Notes: a model not told the origin generated them from the letters alone. A stretch of DNA of 20,293 nt from JAJDIA01 sp031555145 (GCA_031555145.1 JAVBUR010000107.1:1-20293); one strand, 5' to 3'. Shown: positions 1 through 8,629, counted from the stretch's first letter. A program made the numbers and translations.

Positions 1-120
1 CCGTATATAATAGACCGGTACCGCTGACGCGGCACAAGAACACCAACTAATCGACTGTCCAGGGGCTTACACCCCTGGCTACGAACACGATACCCCTGAC
101 GGGGCATTTTCACTGTCACG
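1..120 (-). repeat. Three-hairpin palindromic intergenic repeat, left copy
   Basis: Three short perfect hairpins are spaced along this stretch. The first is CCGC-TGAC-GCGG at 21-32. The second has 7-bp arms CCAGGGG/CCCCTGG with loop CTTACA at 59-78. The third is CCCC-TGAC-GGGG at 93-104. The outer two share the form TA-stem-TGAC-stem-CA, with different stems around the same loop. The reverse complement aligns with 20178-20293, so this is the inverted partner of the right-edge element. The spacer CTACGAACACGATA between hairpins two and three is nearly identical in the other copy. I see no coding potential. It resembles REP/BIME-type elements; a structured RNA is the alternative. The left end may be cut by the window edge. 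Confidence 0.75.
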
Positions 121-170
121 ACCTCAAGTTATCCCCATACACGCATCAAAAGATGTGTATAAAGAGTAGC

Positions 171-192
171 TTCAAAGGCGGGAAGCCGAGAT
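171..192 (+). repeat. Partial copy of the 63-nt permease-associated repeat
   Basis: This stretch reads TTCAAAGGCGGGAAGCCGAG followed by AT. It matches the 3' third of the full repeats at 2590-2652 and 5037-5099, apart from one shifted A and one substitution. It lacks the first hairpin. It lies about 40 nt before the first permease start, the same relative place as the full copies before permeases two and three. Confidence 0.6.
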
Positions 193-233
193 CGTTTTTC
201 ACGGTATTAATAACTTCTTCATTCTCCATTCTT

Positions 234-2576
234 ATGAAAACAGTTCTTCGTAATTTCCTCAGCGTGATGCGCCGCTTCAAAATGGCGACGACACTTAATA
301 TATTAGGTTTGTCGGTAGCTTTTGCTGCCTTCATGGTGATCCTGATGCAGTTGGACTTCGACTACAACTTCGACATGATGTACGAGAATTCCGACCGTAT
401 CTACCGGATGGAACTGACATACGATGGAGAGGCCCAGACAGTCATTTCACGTCCGATGGCCGACCTGTTCTTCCGGTCGTCGCCACATATTGTTGCCGGT
501 TCTATTGTTGACCCCTGGCACTTTAACAGGCTCTTCACTGTCGAGAACAACGGCGTCAAGCATAATTTCCAGGAGACGATGAACAAGGTCTATCCGGCCT
601 ACATGGACATTTTCCCCTTCGAAATGGTGGAAGGATCAGCCAAAGCATTGGAAGAACCGGATAAAGTGCTGATCCCGCTCAGTATGGCCAGAAAATTCTT
701 CGGCGACGAGTCGGCGATGAACAAATCATTGTGGGTAGGCGACAGTCCGCTTACCATCGCCGGTATCTATAAAGACTTCCCGGCCAACTCTGTGGTACAG
801 AATGTGGTGTATGCACCCATGCATCCACAAGACAACGTCAATTCATGGGGAAACAGCAACTACAATGTCTATATCCGCGTAGATGCACCGGAGAACAGCC
901 GCGATCTGGTTGCCAACCTGGAGAAACAGCTCGCCGCTATGGATATGGGGGATAACTCCTGGGTAAAAGCAGTAAGCTACCGCCTCACGGTATTACCGGA
1001 TATCCATTACACTACCGATACTCTTTACGACCACACTCCGAAATCAAGCAGGCAGGTGCTGTTGGTACTGCTCTCGATAGCTGTGATGATCATTGTTATC
1101 GCCGGTATCAACTTCACCAACTTCAGTACGGCACTCACGCCGATGCGTATCAAGAGCATCAACACGCAGAAAGTATTGGGTGGAGATGAAACCGTCATCC
1201 GTCGTTCACTACAGGCCGAAGCCGTGGTGATCAGCCTACTCTCGTTCCTGATCGCCCTCGGACTCGTACACATCATGCAATTCACCCGGATAACGTCGCT
1301 GGTAGATGCCGATATTAGACTGGCTGCCCATCCGCTTATCGTTGGAGGCACAGCGTTGATAGCGCTGTTGACCGGCCTGCTCGCCGGCTTGTATCCGTCC
1401 TATTACATGACTTCTTTCCCGCCAGCACTGGTCTTGAAAGGCAGTTTCGGACTTTCACTGAAAGGGCGTATGTTGCGTAACGTCCTGATCAGTATTCAGT
1501 TTATCGCTTCGTTCGCCCTGATTATCGGTGCCTCGTTTATGTACCTGCAGAACCGGTATATGTATACCTCTCCGCTGGGATATGACAAAGATGCCCTGAT
1601 CGTGACCGATATTAATGGAAAAATCAATAAAAGCCGCGAAACATTCACCAACCAGGTGAAGGGCTTTGCCGGTGTGGAAAACATCACCTTCGCCGAGCCA
1701 TTGCTCTCCAGCCAGGATCAGTATATGGGTTGGGGACGTCATTATAAGGATATAGATATCCAGTTCCAATGCCTGCCGGTCGATGCCTCCTTCATGGATA
1801 TCCTGGGAATTCATGTGAACGAAGGACGGGGATTCCGCAAGGAAGACGAACAGAAAAAGTATGGTGCCCTGATCTTCAACGAATGTGCGAAGGCAGAATA
1901 CAATCTGGAACTGGGCAGTATGGTTGACAGCATGGAAATCATCGGCTTTATGCCTGATGTCAAGTTTGCCTCCTTCCGCACCAAAGTGAAGCCGATGGCC
2001 TTCTACGTATGGGGTGAACAAAACTGGGGCAGCCAGCCCAACTTTGCCTATATCAAGGTGAAAGGCGGGTCGAACATGCGGGCCGTCATGGATCACGTCA
2101 CGACCTCCCTGAAAGCCATCGATCCGGACTATCCCTTTAACGTACGCTTCTACGACGAAGTACTGAACCGCATGTATGCCAAGGAACGCAATCTTACGGC
2201 GCTGATCACACTGTTCAGCTTCATCGCTATCTTTATCTCCATCGTGGGCGTATTTGGATTGGTCGTGTTCGACAGCGAATACAGGAAGAAGGAAATAGGT
2301 ATCCGCAAGGTATTGGGCTCTACAACGACGGAGATCCTGATCCTCTTCAACATAACCTATGTCGTCATCCTCTGCTACTGTTTTCTCCTGGCAGCGCCGA
2401 TCACCTACTATGCCATCTTCCGTTGGCTGGAAAACTTCGCCTACAAGACGCCGATCTACTGGTGGGTGTTCCTGACGTCCTTTGGCATCGTCTTCTTCAT
2501 CACCATCCTCACCGTCACCTTCCAGAATTGGTGGACGGCAAATGAGAATCCGGTGAAGAGTATTAAGACGGAGTAA
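234..2576 (+). CDS. MacB/FtsX-family ABC transporter permease, paralog 1 of the plus-strand trio
   Basis: A 780-residue inner-membrane ABC permease of the MacB_PCD plus FtsX type. Predicted membrane segments lie near residues 20-40, 275-298, 328-350, 366-388, 416-438, 655-680, 703-728 and 743-764. Two large periplasmic domains lie at about 41-270 and 440-650. Cytoplasmic coupling-helix motifs, MRIKSINTQKVLGG near 304 and YRKKEIGIRKVLGS near 683, would contact an ATPase. The C-terminus is ENPVKSIKTE, typical of this family. I chose the ATG at 234 because MKTVLRNFLS aligns with the starts of both downstream paralogs; the frame stays open upstream to 153 but adds only unrelated residues. Family members use mechanotransmission to drive efflux or lipoprotein release. 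The substrate cannot be told from sequence, and no ATPase gene is in the window. Confidence 0.93.
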   Translation: MKTVLRNFLSVMRRFKMATTLNILGLSVAFAAFMVILMQLDFDYNFDMMYENSDRIYRMELTYDGEAQTVISRPMADLFFRSSPHIVAGSIVDPWHFNRLFTVENNGVKHNFQETMNKVYPAYMDIFPFEMVEGSAKALEEPDKVLIPLSMARKFFGDESAMNKSLWVGDSPLTIAGIYKDFPANSVVQNVVYAPMHPQDNVNSWGNSNYNVYIRVDAPENSRDLVANLEKQLAAMDMGDNSWVKAVSYRLTVLPDIHYTTDTLYDHTPKSSRQVLLVLLSIAVMIIVIAGINFTNFSTALTPMRIKSINTQKVLGGDETVIRRSLQAEAVVISLLSFLIALGLVHIMQFTRITSLVDADIRLAAHPLIVGGTALIALLTGLLAGLYPSYYMTSFPPALVLKGSFGLSLKGRMLRNVLISIQFIASFALIIGASFMYLQNRYMYTSPLGYDKDALIVTDINGKINKSRETFTNQVKGFAGVENITFAEPLLSSQDQYMGWGRHYKDIDIQFQCLPVDASFMDILGIHVNEGRGFRKEDEQKKYGALIFNECAKAEYNLELGSMVDSMEIIGFMPDVKFASFRTKVKPMAFYVWGEQNWGSQPNFAYIKVKGGSNMRAVMDHVTTSLKAIDPDYPFNVRFYDEVLNRMYAKERNLTALITLFSFIAIFISIVGVFGLVVFDSEYRKKEIGIRKVLGSTTTEILILFNITYVVILCYCFLLAAPITYYAIFRWLENFAYKTPIYWWVFLTSFGIVFFITILTVTFQNWWTANENPVKSIKTE

Positions 2577-2589
2577 AGAATAATAATAC

Positions 2590-2652
2590 AATCAACTGCC
2601 CCACCATCGCAAGCGATAGTCCCTCCGCCATTCAAGGCGGGGAGCGGAGATA
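2590..2652 (+). repeat. 63-nt double-hairpin intergenic repeat, copy A
   Basis: Same length as copy B at 5037-5099 with about seven substitutions and no gaps (my hand count). It carries two dyads. ACCATCG-CAAG-CGATAGT has one mismatch in the stem. CCGCC-ATTCAA-GGCGG is perfect. It fills most of the 98-nt gap between permeases one and two. There is no T-run after either hairpin, so it is not a standard intrinsic terminator. It could be an RNA-processing or attenuation element, or a mobile REP-like sequence. Confidence 0.75.
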
Positions 2653-2674
2653 CTTACGATTAAAAATAGTGAAT

Positions 2675-5023
2675 ATGAAAACACTTTTTCGCAATTTTCT
2701 TAGTGTACTGCGTCGGTTTAAGATGGCGACGACGCTTAATATATTGGGGCTTTCGATTGCCTTTGCATCCTTTATGGTGATCCTGATGCAACTGGATTTC
2801 GACTACAACTTCGACCGGATGCATCCCCAAGCTGACCGCATCTTCCGGGTGGAACGGGTATGGGACACCGATGCCGCTCCGCCTTTCTCGCGCCCGATGG
2901 CAGAAGCCTTTATGAAGTCGTCGCCACACATCGTCGCCGGTGCCCTGGTAAGTACCCGTATGACGAATAAAGAGTACCTCTCGGTGGAAACGCCCAATGG
3001 GAAGCGCTTCTACGAAGAGGCGGTCATCCGTGCTTATCCGTCGTATACCGATGTATTCGGTTTCCATTTCACCGAAGGGTCGGGCAGTTCCCTGGAAGAC
3101 CCGGAGAAGATACTGATACCTGCCGGTATGGCCCGGAAGTTCTTCGGCGACGAACCGGCTGTGGGTCAGCTACTGAAAAGCGGCGAACAGACCTATACCA
3201 TCGGTGGCGTTTATACTGACTTCCCTGACAATTCCTGCATCAAGAATCCCATTATCAAACAAATTCCTCCCCTCGAAAACATCGACCGTTGGGATAATAA
3301 CAGCTATTACTTTTATGTCAGGCTGGACGACCCGGCGTATGCCACGGAGATTACCGACGCCTTCAAGCAGAACTTCGACGCGGCGGCCCTGGGCAGCCGA
3401 CTGGCTTGGGTAGGGCTGGCCGGATACCGCCTCACACAAGTGACCGATACGCACTTCGTACAAGACACCAGCCACGACTATACGGCCAAATCGAGCCGTT
3501 CCACGCTGTTGATCCTGCTTACGATTGCGTTTGTGATCATCGGGATCGCCGGTATCAACTTCACCAATTTCAGCATGGCGCTTACGCCGTTGCGTATCAA
3601 AAGCGTCAACACCCAGAAGGTATTGGGTGGAGATGATGCGACCATTCGGGGATCGCTGCTGACGGAAGCGGTTTCGATCAGCCTGATCTCGTACCTGCTC
3701 GCACTCGGTTGCCTCTTCCTGCTGCCCCATACCATCGTAGGGATGTTGGTGAATGCCGACCTGTCGCCGGCAGTTCATCCGCTGATTGCAGGCGGAGCCG
3801 CCCTGCTGGCGTTGGCGACAGGCGTATTAGCAGGGATATATCCTTCGTGGTATATCACATCTTTCTCTCCCGCCCTGGTGCTGAAAGGTAGCTTCGGACT
3901 CTCCCCTAAAGGACGGCAGTTACGCAACGCGCTGATCGGCTTCCAGTTCATCGCCTCGTTCGCCCTGGTGATCGGCGCCTCGTTTATCTATCTGCAAAAC
4001 CGGTTTATGCACCAGTCGTCGTTGGGTTATGACAAGGATCAACTCATTGTTTCCAATATTCCCCTATCTGTCAGTCAGAACCGGGAAGCATTCGCCAGCC
4101 GGACAAAAGCCTTTGCCGGCATCGAAGAGGTATCGCTGGCCGAACAACTGATCTCCAGCAACGACCAGTATGGCGGATGGGGACGTATCTACCGGGGCAA
4201 GGATATCCTATACGACTGCCTGTATGTAGATGACGCCTTCCTGCAGACAGCCGGTATCGTGGTCACCGATGGCCGTGACTTCCTGCCCGAGGATAAGCTG
4301 AAACGCCACGGTGCACTGATCTTCAACGAATGTGCCCGGCTGAAATACGGGCTGGAAGTCGGCGGTATGGTCGACAGCATGGAGATCGTAGGTTTTATGC
4401 CTGATGTCAAATTCGCCTCCTTCCGTACCGAAGTACAACCGATGGCCTTCTACGTATGGGGGGAAGTCAACTGGGGCACGTCGCCCAAATTTGCCTACGT
4501 CCGGGTAAAGGCCGGGACAGATATGCGCGCCGCCCTGGGACACGTCACCTCTTCGTTGCAGGCTATCGATCCGGACTATCCGTATGATATCCGCTTCTAC
4601 GACAGCGTACTGAATCAAACGTATATCAAGGAAGAACAAACCGGTTCGCTGGTTACCTTGTTCAGCCTGATTGCTATCTTTATTTCCATCGTAGGAGTAT
4701 TTGGCTTGGTCGTGTTTGAGAGTGAGTATCGGAAGAAGGAGATTGGTATCCGTAAGGTGCTGGGATCTACAACTGAAGAGATACTGCTGCTCTTCAACAA
4801 GACGTATATCCGCATCCTCTCCGTCTGTTTCGTGCTGGCTGCTCCGATCGCCTGGTATGGCATTGCCCGCTGGCTGGAAAGCTTTGCCTATAAGACACCG
4901 ATGTACTGGTGGGTATTCCTGCTTTCCTTCGTTACGATCTCCTTTATCACCCTGCTCACCGTCACCTTCCAGAACTACTGGACAGCGAATGAAAATCCGG
5001 TGAAAAGTATTAAAACAGAATAA
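2675..5023 (+). CDS. MacB/FtsX-family ABC transporter permease, paralog 2 of the plus-strand trio
   Basis: A 782-residue permease closely related to the gene just upstream. Long stretches match almost exactly, including RRFKMATTLNILGLS at the start, MVDSMEIVGFMPDVKFASFR in the second periplasmic domain and YRKKEIGIRKVLGSTTEEIL near the end. It has the same eight-helix layout with two periplasmic domains and ends in ENPVKSIKTE. I chose the ATG at 2675, giving MKTLFRNFLS; a GTG two codons earlier (2669) is in frame but does not align with the paralogs. It sits 98 nt after paralog 1 and 118 nt before paralog 3, all on the same strand, so cotranscription is likely. It appears to be a recent tandem duplicate that has diverged mainly in the periplasmic domains. 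Confidence 0.93.
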   Translation: MKTLFRNFLSVLRRFKMATTLNILGLSIAFASFMVILMQLDFDYNFDRMHPQADRIFRVERVWDTDAAPPFSRPMAEAFMKSSPHIVAGALVSTRMTNKEYLSVETPNGKRFYEEAVIRAYPSYTDVFGFHFTEGSGSSLEDPEKILIPAGMARKFFGDEPAVGQLLKSGEQTYTIGGVYTDFPDNSCIKNPIIKQIPPLENIDRWDNNSYYFYVRLDDPAYATEITDAFKQNFDAAALGSRLAWVGLAGYRLTQVTDTHFVQDTSHDYTAKSSRSTLLILLTIAFVIIGIAGINFTNFSMALTPLRIKSVNTQKVLGGDDATIRGSLLTEAVSISLISYLLALGCLFLLPHTIVGMLVNADLSPAVHPLIAGGAALLALATGVLAGIYPSWYITSFSPALVLKGSFGLSPKGRQLRNALIGFQFIASFALVIGASFIYLQNRFMHQSSLGYDKDQLIVSNIPLSVSQNREAFASRTKAFAGIEEVSLAEQLISSNDQYGGWGRIYRGKDILYDCLYVDDAFLQTAGIVVTDGRDFLPEDKLKRHGALIFNECARLKYGLEVGGMVDSMEIVGFMPDVKFASFRTEVQPMAFYVWGEVNWGTSPKFAYVRVKAGTDMRAALGHVTSSLQAIDPDYPYDIRFYDSVLNQTYIKEEQTGSLVTLFSLIAIFISIVGVFGLVVFESEYRKKEIGIRKVLGSTTEEILLLFNKTYIRILSVCFVLAAPIAWYGIARWLESFAYKTPMYWWVFLLSFVTISFITLLTVTFQNYWTANENPVKSIKTE

Positions 5024-5036
5024 TGGGCAAACGAGT

Positions 5037-5099
5037 AATCAACCGCCCCACCATCGCAAGCGATGGTCCCCCCGCCTTTCAAGGCGGGAAGCCGGGATA
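5037..5099 (+). repeat. 63-nt double-hairpin intergenic repeat, copy B
   Basis: This is the better-formed copy. The first dyad, ACCATCG-CAAG-CGATGGT, is perfect, where copy A has a mismatch. The second, CCCGCC-TTTCAA-GGCGGG, gains one more pair than copy A. It lies 14 nt after the stop of permease two and ends 42 nt before the start of permease three. Confidence 0.78.
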
Positions 5100-5141
5100 G
5101 TCTTCATTAATCTTTAATCGTAAATCATTCATCATTCATTT

Positions 5142-7460
5142 ATGAAAACGATACTACACAATTTCCTTAGTCTTTTCCGTCGCTATACAGCGGCAACGGT
5201 ATTGAATGTGATTGGGCTGTCGGTAGCCTTCACGGCTTTCATCGTCCTGATGATGCAAGTTTCGTATGATTGGGGGTATGACAATTTCCACAATGATGCT
5301 GACCGGTTGTATCGGGTAGAGTTGGTAAATTCGGACGATGCCGTTGCATGGAGTGTGCTGCCGCGTCCATTCATTGATGCGTTCATTGCTTCCTCTCCCC
5401 ATATTGAAACAGGAACGCTTATTTACTATGGATGGGAAAGCCAGCGTAATGTGGCGGTAGAACAGAACGGGGAACGGATCGGTTTCATGGAACCTTACGT
5501 GACAGTATATCCTAACTTTACCGATGTATTCGACTTCCATATGATAGAAGGTGACCGTTCGGCATTGACATCACCCGACAAGGTGCTGATCCCTGAAAGT
5601 ATGGCCCGCCGTCTTTTTCCCGACAGCCCGGCAACCGGACAATTCTTTATCGGGAATGAACTGAAAGCGGAGATCGGAGGTGTGTATCGGGATTTTCCCG
5701 CCAATTCTTCCATCCAAAATGCCATTTACCGGAAAATACCAGACCAGGAAGGTGCCGGCGAATGGAGCTACAACAACTATACCTGCTTTATCCGCCTGGA
5801 TAATCCGGCCAATGCAAGCCAAGTGATTCAGTCGTTCGAAGCCAACCTGAAGCATGAGCAGATCAATTGGAAAAAACAACACCTGCGGTTGACTACACTA
5901 CCCGACATGTATTACCTGAAAGATATCATTTTTGACAAGGATGAGAAAGCGAATCCGACACAGATGTTTGTGTTTTTGTGTATTGCCATCCTGATCATCA
6001 GTATTGCAGCCATCAACTTTACAAACTTCAGCAACTCGCTGGTGCCTATGCGTCTGAAGAATATCAATACGCAGAAAGTATTAGGTTGCTCACAAAAGAC
6101 ATTACGGATGTCTATCGTAATAGAAGCTGTTGCCATTTGCCTTTTATCTTTCGGCCTATCGATCTTCTTTGTGTATCTGTTGGGAACCACATATGTTGGA
6201 AACATGGTGAATGGTGGGATAACGATACAATCCCATCTTCCACTTATCCTCAAAACAAGTGCATTTGCTGTACTTGTCGGTCTGCTGGCAGGTTGCTGGC
6301 CGGCTTTCTATATCACATCCTTCCAACCGGCATTGGTATTGAAAGGTAACTTTGGCTTGTCGCCCAAAGGACGAAACCTGCGGAATGTACTGGTAGGTTT
6401 GCAATTCATGGTATCATTCGCTTTGATAATCGGAGCGGTATTCGTCAGCCTGCAAAACCGCTTCATGACACATGCGTCGTTAGGGTTTGATAAAGATCAG
6501 GTTGCCATCATCACGCTGAACAAGAAGCTGCAAGGCAATACCCGTCTCGTATGCCAGCAACTGGAAGATATCACCGGTGTGGAAGCTGCTGCCACCAGCG
6601 GTTGGATCGTAGGCGGCCAGGACGAACTAACCACCAATGTTTTTAAGTATCAGGGAGAAGAGTTCTTCTGCCGGCAAATTATAGCCGACCCTGCTATTCT
6701 TCGGGTAATGGGTATCCGGGTAACTGAGGGGCGCGACTTCTTCCCGGAAGATGCCCTGTCCCAGGAAGGTGTCTATATCTTCAACGAAACAGCCCGCAAA
6801 GCACATAACCTCGAACTGGGAAGTAATAGCATTGTCGGGTTTATCGACGATGTCAAATACAACTCCTTTCGCAATGAAGTAGAACCGTTTTGTTTCGTCT
6901 GTGATGCCAGATCTTACTTCCGCCAATATGCCCTGATCCGCATCCAGGCAGGAACAAACTATGCCACATTGGTGAAGTCGGTCAACGACAAACTGAAGGC
7001 CATCGCCCCGGATTATCCGCTGGAAATCAGCCTGTACGATACCGTACTGGAAAACCTTTATCAGAAAGAGATCACCCTCGGACGACAGATATCTTTCTTC
7101 AGCCTGATTGCGATCCTGATCTCGCTGATCGGTGTATTTGGCGTTGTCATGTTTGAGAGCCAATATAAACGAAAAGAGATTGGCATCCGGAAAGTATTCG
7201 GTTCTACCGTCCGCGAGATACTGGCACTGCTCAACCGTCACTACATCCGTATCCTGGTTGCCAGTTTTGTAGTAGCTGCACCCGTGGTTTATTACATGCT
7301 CGGTAACTGGCTACAACACTTCGCCTATAAAACGCCGATGTACTGGTGGGTATTCGCCCTCGCCTTCCTGATCGTCACCACCATCACCCTCGCTATCGTC
7401 AGCATCCAGAACTGGCGGGCAGCGATGGCGAACCCGGTGGAGAGTATCAAAGCGGAATAA
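5142..7460 (+). CDS. MacB/FtsX-family ABC transporter permease, paralog 3 of the plus-strand trio
   Basis: A 772-residue permease of the same subfamily as the two upstream genes but more distant. It starts MKTILHNFLSLFRRYTAATV and keeps both coupling motifs: MRLKNINTQKVLGCSQKTLR in the middle and YKRKEIGIRKVFGSTVREIL near the C-terminus. It ends in NPVESIKAE. The eight-helix pattern and two periplasmic domains are conserved. The second periplasmic domain is shorter around the motif that reads GFMPDVKFASFR in its paralogs; here it is VGFIDDVKYNSFR. Base composition is somewhat more AT-rich than the first two genes. It is the last gene of the plus-strand run. The hairpin at 7464-7496 follows directly, though its T-run favours termination on the minus strand. 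Confidence 0.92.
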   Translation: MKTILHNFLSLFRRYTAATVLNVIGLSVAFTAFIVLMMQVSYDWGYDNFHNDADRLYRVELVNSDDAVAWSVLPRPFIDAFIASSPHIETGTLIYYGWESQRNVAVEQNGERIGFMEPYVTVYPNFTDVFDFHMIEGDRSALTSPDKVLIPESMARRLFPDSPATGQFFIGNELKAEIGGVYRDFPANSSIQNAIYRKIPDQEGAGEWSYNNYTCFIRLDNPANASQVIQSFEANLKHEQINWKKQHLRLTTLPDMYYLKDIIFDKDEKANPTQMFVFLCIAILIISIAAINFTNFSNSLVPMRLKNINTQKVLGCSQKTLRMSIVIEAVAICLLSFGLSIFFVYLLGTTYVGNMVNGGITIQSHLPLILKTSAFAVLVGLLAGCWPAFYITSFQPALVLKGNFGLSPKGRNLRNVLVGLQFMVSFALIIGAVFVSLQNRFMTHASLGFDKDQVAIITLNKKLQGNTRLVCQQLEDITGVEAAATSGWIVGGQDELTTNVFKYQGEEFFCRQIIADPAILRVMGIRVTEGRDFFPEDALSQEGVYIFNETARKAHNLELGSNSIVGFIDDVKYNSFRNEVEPFCFVCDARSYFRQYALIRIQAGTNYATLVKSVNDKLKAIAPDYPLEISLYDTVLENLYQKEITLGRQISFFSLIAILISLIGVFGVVMFESQYKRKEIGIRKVFGSTVREILALLNRHYIRILVASFVVAAPVVYYMLGNWLQHFAYKTPMYWWVFALAFLIVTTITLAIVSIQNWRAAMANPVESIKAE

Positions 7461-7496
7461 AAAAAGGGTGTGCCAAAAGTACTCTGGCACACCCTT
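7461..7496 (-). terminator. Intrinsic terminator, strongest for the minus strand
   Basis: The stem is a perfect 12-bp inverted repeat, AAGGGTGTGCCA (7464-7475) and TGGCACACCCTT (7485-7496), around a 9-nt loop. On the minus strand it is followed by a T-run (A-run at 7458-7465 on the plus strand), so it ends transcripts of the transposase remnant. It sits 3 nt after the stop of permease three and may also act on that transcript, although the plus-strand side has only TTC after the stem. Confidence 0.85.
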
Positions 7497-7616
7497 CATG
7501 TAATAAGAAAGTTTACAGGTTATTGATTACATCAGGGGGGAGTTGGGTGAGTCGTGCGATACGCTCGACGCTGTCTCCCTCACTTTTCATTTCACGAGCG
7601 ATACGGAGTAGGTTTT

Positions 7617-7652
7617 CCCGACCTTCTTCCCGGCCTTCTTCCCGGCCTTCTT
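7617..7652 (-). repeat. Three tandem 12-nt units encoding GREE repeats
   Basis: Three head-to-tail units, CCCGACCTTCTT, CCCGGCCTTCTT and CCCGGCCTTCTT, lie in frame inside the transposase remnant. They encode the repeated Gly-Arg-Glu-Glu tail. Such in-frame repeats vary in copy number by slippage. Confidence 0.8.
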
Positions 7653-8041
7653 TCAAACCTGCTTCCCGTCCCTTTCTCATGGCTTCGCTCATGGTGCCGA
7701 GATAGTCGTTATAGACCCGGACACTGTTCTCGTACTTATCCCGTTCTTCGGGTGAAAGTGCAGACACATCGGCGATTTCTTCGAGCTTCTCGAAGATTGC
7801 CTTTTGGGCTTTAAATGGCATCCTTTCCAATGTTCTCATGTTTTTAAGTACATACATCCATTTCTCAAAATCCGAACGGCAGTCGTTCTCCTCGTTGGTA
7901 AACAGCGGCAACGTGATAAAGATAGGGCGCAGCCTATCACTAAACAATTTGCCGCTTTCGCGGTCTGCTAATATTTGTTCTGTTACAAATATACCGATTT
8001 TCGTGAAAGCACGGACTGAACCGGTGTGTTTTTTTCGTGAG

Positions 8042-8055
8042 GAAAATGCCCCGTC
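8042..8055 (+). repeat. 14-nt fragment shared with the left-edge palindromic repeat
   Basis: GAAAATGCCCCGTC is identical to the reverse complement of 98-111. The match partly continues past its edge (TCACG follows at a similar distance on the other strand). It lies where the transposase remnant loses family similarity, so it may mark a rearrangement junction. The match is short and could be chance. Confidence 0.4.
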
Positions 8056-8173
8056 CTGCAGGCTCCGAAAAATCTATTACTAAAAGATAAATTTAGCTAA
8101 CAGATTCAACCTTTTTCGCACTATTTGTTTTTATTACTGATATGAAACATTATTCATTTAATAATAAGAAACG

Positions 8174-8605
8174 ATGAAAAAGAAATTTCTATTCTCACTC
8201 GTAGCCATGATGATGATGGTAGTCAGCGTATCGGCGCAGGACGTTCCGGGTAACACATCGAAAAACGGTGTGATCAACGTACCCACTCCGCAGGAAATAG
8301 CGAAGAAAGAGACCCAGCAGATGACGAAGAACCTGAACCTCACGGCTGATCAGCAGAAACAGATAGAAGCGATCAACCTCAAATATGCCGACCAACGGAT
8401 GGTGACCCGCCTGGATGTCACGGCCGAAGGCGTACAGAACCTGACGGCTGATCAGAAAGCACAACTGAAAGCCGATGCGCAGAAGAGCATCGCCGCTCAG
8501 GAAGCTGAGTTTAAAACCGTCCTTACGGACAAACAGTATCAAACCTACTTGAATAACAAAGCGGCAGCCAAGGCAAAAATGGCAGCCAAGTTAGGCAAAC
8601 ACTGA
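8174..8605 (+). CDS. Small secreted LTXXQ (Spy/CpxP-like) protein
   Basis: A 143-residue protein with a clear signal peptide: MKKKF, then a hydrophobic run, ending near SVSA-Q at residues 20-22. The mature part is helical, charged and rich in Ala, Gln and Lys. It carries three LTxxQ-type motifs: LTADQ at 56-60, LTADQ at 90-94 and LTDKQ at 117-121. This is the signature of Spy/CpxP-related periplasmic proteins, which in other bacteria act as chaperones or stress sensors; many Bacteroidales homologs have no known role. It ends in a lysine-rich tail, MAAKLGKH. The ATG at 8174 is the only start that keeps the signal peptide. It stands alone on its strand and converges on the ECF sigma cassette. 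A link to that sigma system is attractive but unproven. Confidence 0.85.
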   Translation: MKKKFLFSLVAMMMMVVSVSAQDVPGNTSKNGVINVPTPQEIAKKETQQMTKNLNLTADQQKQIEAINLKYADQRMVTRLDVTAEGVQNLTADQKAQLKADAQKSIAAQEAEFKTVLTDKQYQTYLNNKAAAKAKMAAKLGKH

Positions 8606-8629
8606 TCCTATTACGAATAGTAACTATGC

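Larger units (their letters stand above)
7513..8073 (-). pseudogene. 5'-truncated Rpn-family (PD-(D/E)XK nuclease) transposase remnant
   Basis: The frame is open from 8073 to the stop at 7513, but there is no ATG. The first usable codon is a TTG at 7947, giving 144 residues. The residues before it (RESGKLFSDRL) still look like the family, so the TTG is not the ancestral start. Recognisable family segments are FITLPLF, DFEKWMYVLKNM, LERMPFKAQKAIFEKL and SPEERDKYENSVRVYNDYL. The tail is KGREAGLKEGREEGREEGR, the charged repeat usual in Bacteroidales members. Full-length members are roughly 290-310 residues, with the nuclease core in the N-terminal half, which is missing here. It is probably inactive as a nuclease. 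A good terminator still follows it. A short expressed C-terminal protein cannot be excluded. Confidence 0.82.

Noticed and set aside
1..120. Edge repeats as terminal inverted repeats of a 20-kb transposon
   Set aside because: They are multi-hairpin elements with diverged sequence, there is no associated transposase, and their position at the window edges is likely coincidental.
153..233. Longer N-terminus for the first permease
   Set aside because: The extra 27 residues have no match in the two sister proteins and cover the hairpin repeat.
1455..2591. Long minus-strand open frame of 378 residues
   Set aside because: It is fully antisense to a clear permease gene, has low-complexity composition and no recognisable motif; it is a shadow of codon bias.
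3170..3778. Minus-strand open frame of 202 residues
   Set aside because: It is antisense to permease two with no family features; similar shadows occur under the other permeases.
7986..7993. TATATTTG promoter-like box on the minus strand
   Set aside because: It matches TAnnTTTG but lies inside the remnant coding frame with no -33 partner; chance is likely in AT-rich sequence.
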